Positions 62,416-64,000 of a stretch of DNA of 64,000 bases are shown piece by piece. Location: the NCBI RefSeq assembly GCF_009600605.1, contig NZ_VWNA01000001.1:1590490-1654489 (forward strand). The letters run 5' to 3'. Within the stretch, counting starts at the first letter, position 1; every line of letters begins with the position of its first letter. Source of the DNA: Segnochrobactrum spirostomi. Lineage in GTDB: Bacteria; Pseudomonadota; Alphaproteobacteria; Rhizobiales; Segnochrobactraceae. Position numbers and translations under genes: made by a program. The notes under the pieces were generated by a model. It was not told where the DNA came from and did no database searches. It was given only the letters and a program-made list of their open reading frames with translations.

Positions 62416-64000
62416 ATGCCAATGAATGTGTCGGGGAAGACATATCTGCCGGAGCCATCAGTCCGGCAGTGTGAGATTGGGGTTGAGGTTGTGGCGGGAC
62501 GTCGTGTCTTCGACGGGCGCGTGATCTTTGATCATTTGCCTAAGACTGCGGGGCAGGCGGTCAACAAGTGGCTGAGACGGACGCTCGGGGGAGACGCCGT
62601 CACACCCAATATGGTCGCCTACCATAATGAAGCAATTCGCCGTTATGGCGGACGCTACTCGGTGATCTCCGGGCATATCGAGTTCGACCATACCCCATTC
62701 GACCCGCGTTACAAGTATATCACCTGTATCCGCGAGCCGATCGATCGCTACGTTTCGTGGCTCTATTTCATGCTCGGAAATCCGGCGGAGGACCCTCGCC
62801 TGCGGGCCGCCGTTGCCGACTTCATCGCGAGCGAAGGCGAGCCCCCGCCCGCCGGCGTGCCGTTCTTCCAGTCGAACGCCTATGTCGGCCATTTCTCAGC
62901 GATCTCCGACCGGATCGCGACCGACGACCAGCAGCGTCTCGATCACGCCGTTTCGGTCGTGCAGGATTTCGACGTCTGGGGACTCTACGACAACCTCGAC
63001 GGATTCCTGGTCGAGACCGCGAAGCTTCTCGAGACCGGTTCGCCGGCGCCTCTGGAGCCGGTCAATCGAACGGAGCAGCGGCCGGCCGTGGCCGACCTGC
63101 CGCCGCGGCTCCGCTCAAGGATCGAGGAGATCAACGCTCTCGATATCGCCTTATACGCGGCGCTCCGAGCCCAGCGCGCGCGTCGTCCCGGGCGACTGGC
63201 CGCGTTGTTCTCGAAGGGGCAGACGGCGCCCGAGCGGCCCTGGCCGGGCGCGACCTCTCGCATCGCCACGACCCCGGACTTCACCCTGACGGCGTGCCGA
63301 CTCGAGGGGGCGACGTCCTTGCGCCGCGGGGACCAGGTCCGGACGAAAGTCGATTTCACACTGCGACGAAGCTACGCCGCGCTCTTCGCGAACGTGCGCA
63401 TCCTCGACGACGCGGGCCGTTGCGTCTTCGGCCTCGACGATAGTGAAAGGTTCAAGCTGGAACCGGTGGCAGGCGGCGCAGTCTCTTGGAAGACATCCGT
63501 CGTAGCCGACCTTCCGGAAGGCTCCTATTCGATCTCGCTCAAGCTCGACGTCGAGGACGACGGCAGGGTCGTCCCTCTCGCGCGCCTCCACGACGCGCTC
63601 GCCTTCGATATCCTGCCCGCCCCGCGCGTCCGGGCCTGGACCGGCAGCCACGATCTGCCGGTGAGCATGGCGTTCGATCAGCCGATCCCTCACCTCCTGG
63701 AAAGTGAACGATATCCGCTCTCCCTGCCCAAGAGGGTCGAGCCGGGTGCCGAGATCCAGCTTCAGCTTCCGCCGCCCAAGGGGGCCGATGCGGACCGGTC
63801 GATGCCGACCATGGCGCTGCGCTGGGTCCGGATCATTGACGGTCATCCGCATTTCAACGGGATGACGAACGTCGCTCCGGACGCGGTCGCGGAACCCATC
63901 ACCATCACGGTGCGGGCGCCGGACGCCATCGGGAAATATAGGGCGCATCTCGCCGTGGCGGCCGGATCCGGCGATCCCCGCGCCCCGGACGCGATCGTGA
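62416..64000 (+). CDS. Sulfotransferase-like protein fused to Wzt-C-like beta domain, 3' end outside window
   Basis: A frame open from the ATG at 62416 (or 62422) to the window end, at least 528 codons without a stop. Residues about 35-250 resemble PAPS-dependent sulfotransferases: FDHLPKTAGQAVNKWLRRTL is the 5'-phosphosulfate loop type, and ITCIREPIDRYVSWLYFML supplies the 3'-phosphate-binding R-x-P-x-x-R-x-x-S pattern. Residues about 281-395 form a beta-rich segment (LTACRLEGATSLRRGDQVRT, NVRILDDAGRCVFGLDDSER) like the Wzt C-terminal O-antigen-binding domain. Further beta-type sequence runs to base 64000. The likely role is modification of a surface polysaccharide, inferred from the domains only. 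Confidence 0.8.
   Translation, partial: MPMNVSGKTYLPEPSVRQCEIGVEVVAGRRVFDGRVIFDHLPKTAGQAVNKWLRRTLGGDAVTPNMVAYHNEAIRRYGGRYSVISGHIEFDHTPFDPRYKYITCIREPIDRYVSWLYFMLGNPAEDPRLRAAVADFIASEGEPPPAGVPFFQSNAYVGHFSAISDRIATDDQQRLDHAVSVVQDFDVWGLYDNLDGFLVETAKLLETGSPAPLEPVNRTEQRPAVADLPPRLRSRIEEINALDIALYAALRAQRARRPGRLAALFSKGQTAPERPWPGATSRIATTPDFTLTACRLEGATSLRRGDQVRTKVDFTLRRSYAALFANVRILDDAGRCVFGLDDSERFKLEPVAGGAVSWKTSVVADLPEGSYSISLKLDVEDDGRVVPLARLHDALAFDILPAPRVRAWTGSHDLPVSMAFDQPIPHLLESERYPLSLPKRVEPGAEIQLQLPPPKGADADRSMPTMALRWVRIIDGHPHFNGMTNVAPDAVAEPITITVRAPDAIGKYRAHLAVAAGSGDPRAPDAIV

Overview
The window is a GC-rich (roughly two-thirds G+C) chromosomal segment from an alphaproteobacterium. It most resembles the Hyphomicrobiales (Rhizobiales): it has an FtcR-type flagellar regulator, a RegB/RegA (ActS/ActR) redox pair, an intracellular PHB depolymerase, DUF2852, DUF465 and DUF3311 small proteins, and a YebC next to a YmdB-like phosphoesterase. 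I do not assign a genus. No phage, plasmid backbone, insertion sequence, rRNA operon or CRISPR array is visible. One tRNA gene, tRNA-Ala(CGC), is present.

Layout. 1-3639: 3' end of a urease operon (ureC, a DUF29 gene, ureE with a very long His tail, ureF, ureG). 3819-8300: YmdB-like phosphoesterase, yebC, two small secreted proteins, a two-winged-helix protein, TusA and ApaG. 8712-17598: OpgC-like acyltransferase, DUF465 proteins, purEK, rpsU, TPR lipoprotein, histone-deacetylase-like hydrolase and htpG. 17690-18167: a frameshifted antitoxin remnant and a pair of inverted palindromic repeats. 18416-27214: gamma-glutamyltransferase, acetylpolyamine amidohydrolase, a complete polyamine ABC transporter and a polyamine-type class III aminotransferase. 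27221-34452: MFS transporter, recQ, MctP-like symporter with DUF3311, ftcR, an AT-richer non-coding stretch and cspA. 34726-45878: YgjP-like metalloprotein, DUF2852, a PHB depolymerase with an unusual C-terminal extension, RegB/RegA, YqaA, DsbB, zincin, ETF-QO, GNAT and ppa. 45974-52834: Rrf2 regulator, secreted Ntn hydrolase, tRNA-Ala, MarR regulator, typA (apparent frameshift, possible leader peptide), GNAT and dctA. 53072-56415: pgsA-moaD-moaE divergent from ccmCDG. 56778-62351: puuA, puuB, a GntR regulator, a serine hydrolase and an Lrp regulator. 62416-64000: a sulfotransferase-like protein fused to a Wzt-C-like beta domain, cut by the window end.

The strongest system-level theme is polyamine use. 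Uptake (PotABCD type), acetylpolyamine deacetylation, transamination and the gamma-glutamyl route (PuuA/PuuB) sit in two clusters about 30 kb apart. A palindrome, CTGCGATCGCAG, or near copies of it occurs in front of the aminotransferase, puuB, the serine hydrolase and the Lrp gene. This suggests one regulon, possibly under the GntR-FCD protein encoded beside puuB. The most unusual proteins are the PHB depolymerase with an AAKP-rich linker and C-terminal helix-hairpin-helix domain, and the truncated sulfotransferase/Wzt-C-like fusion.
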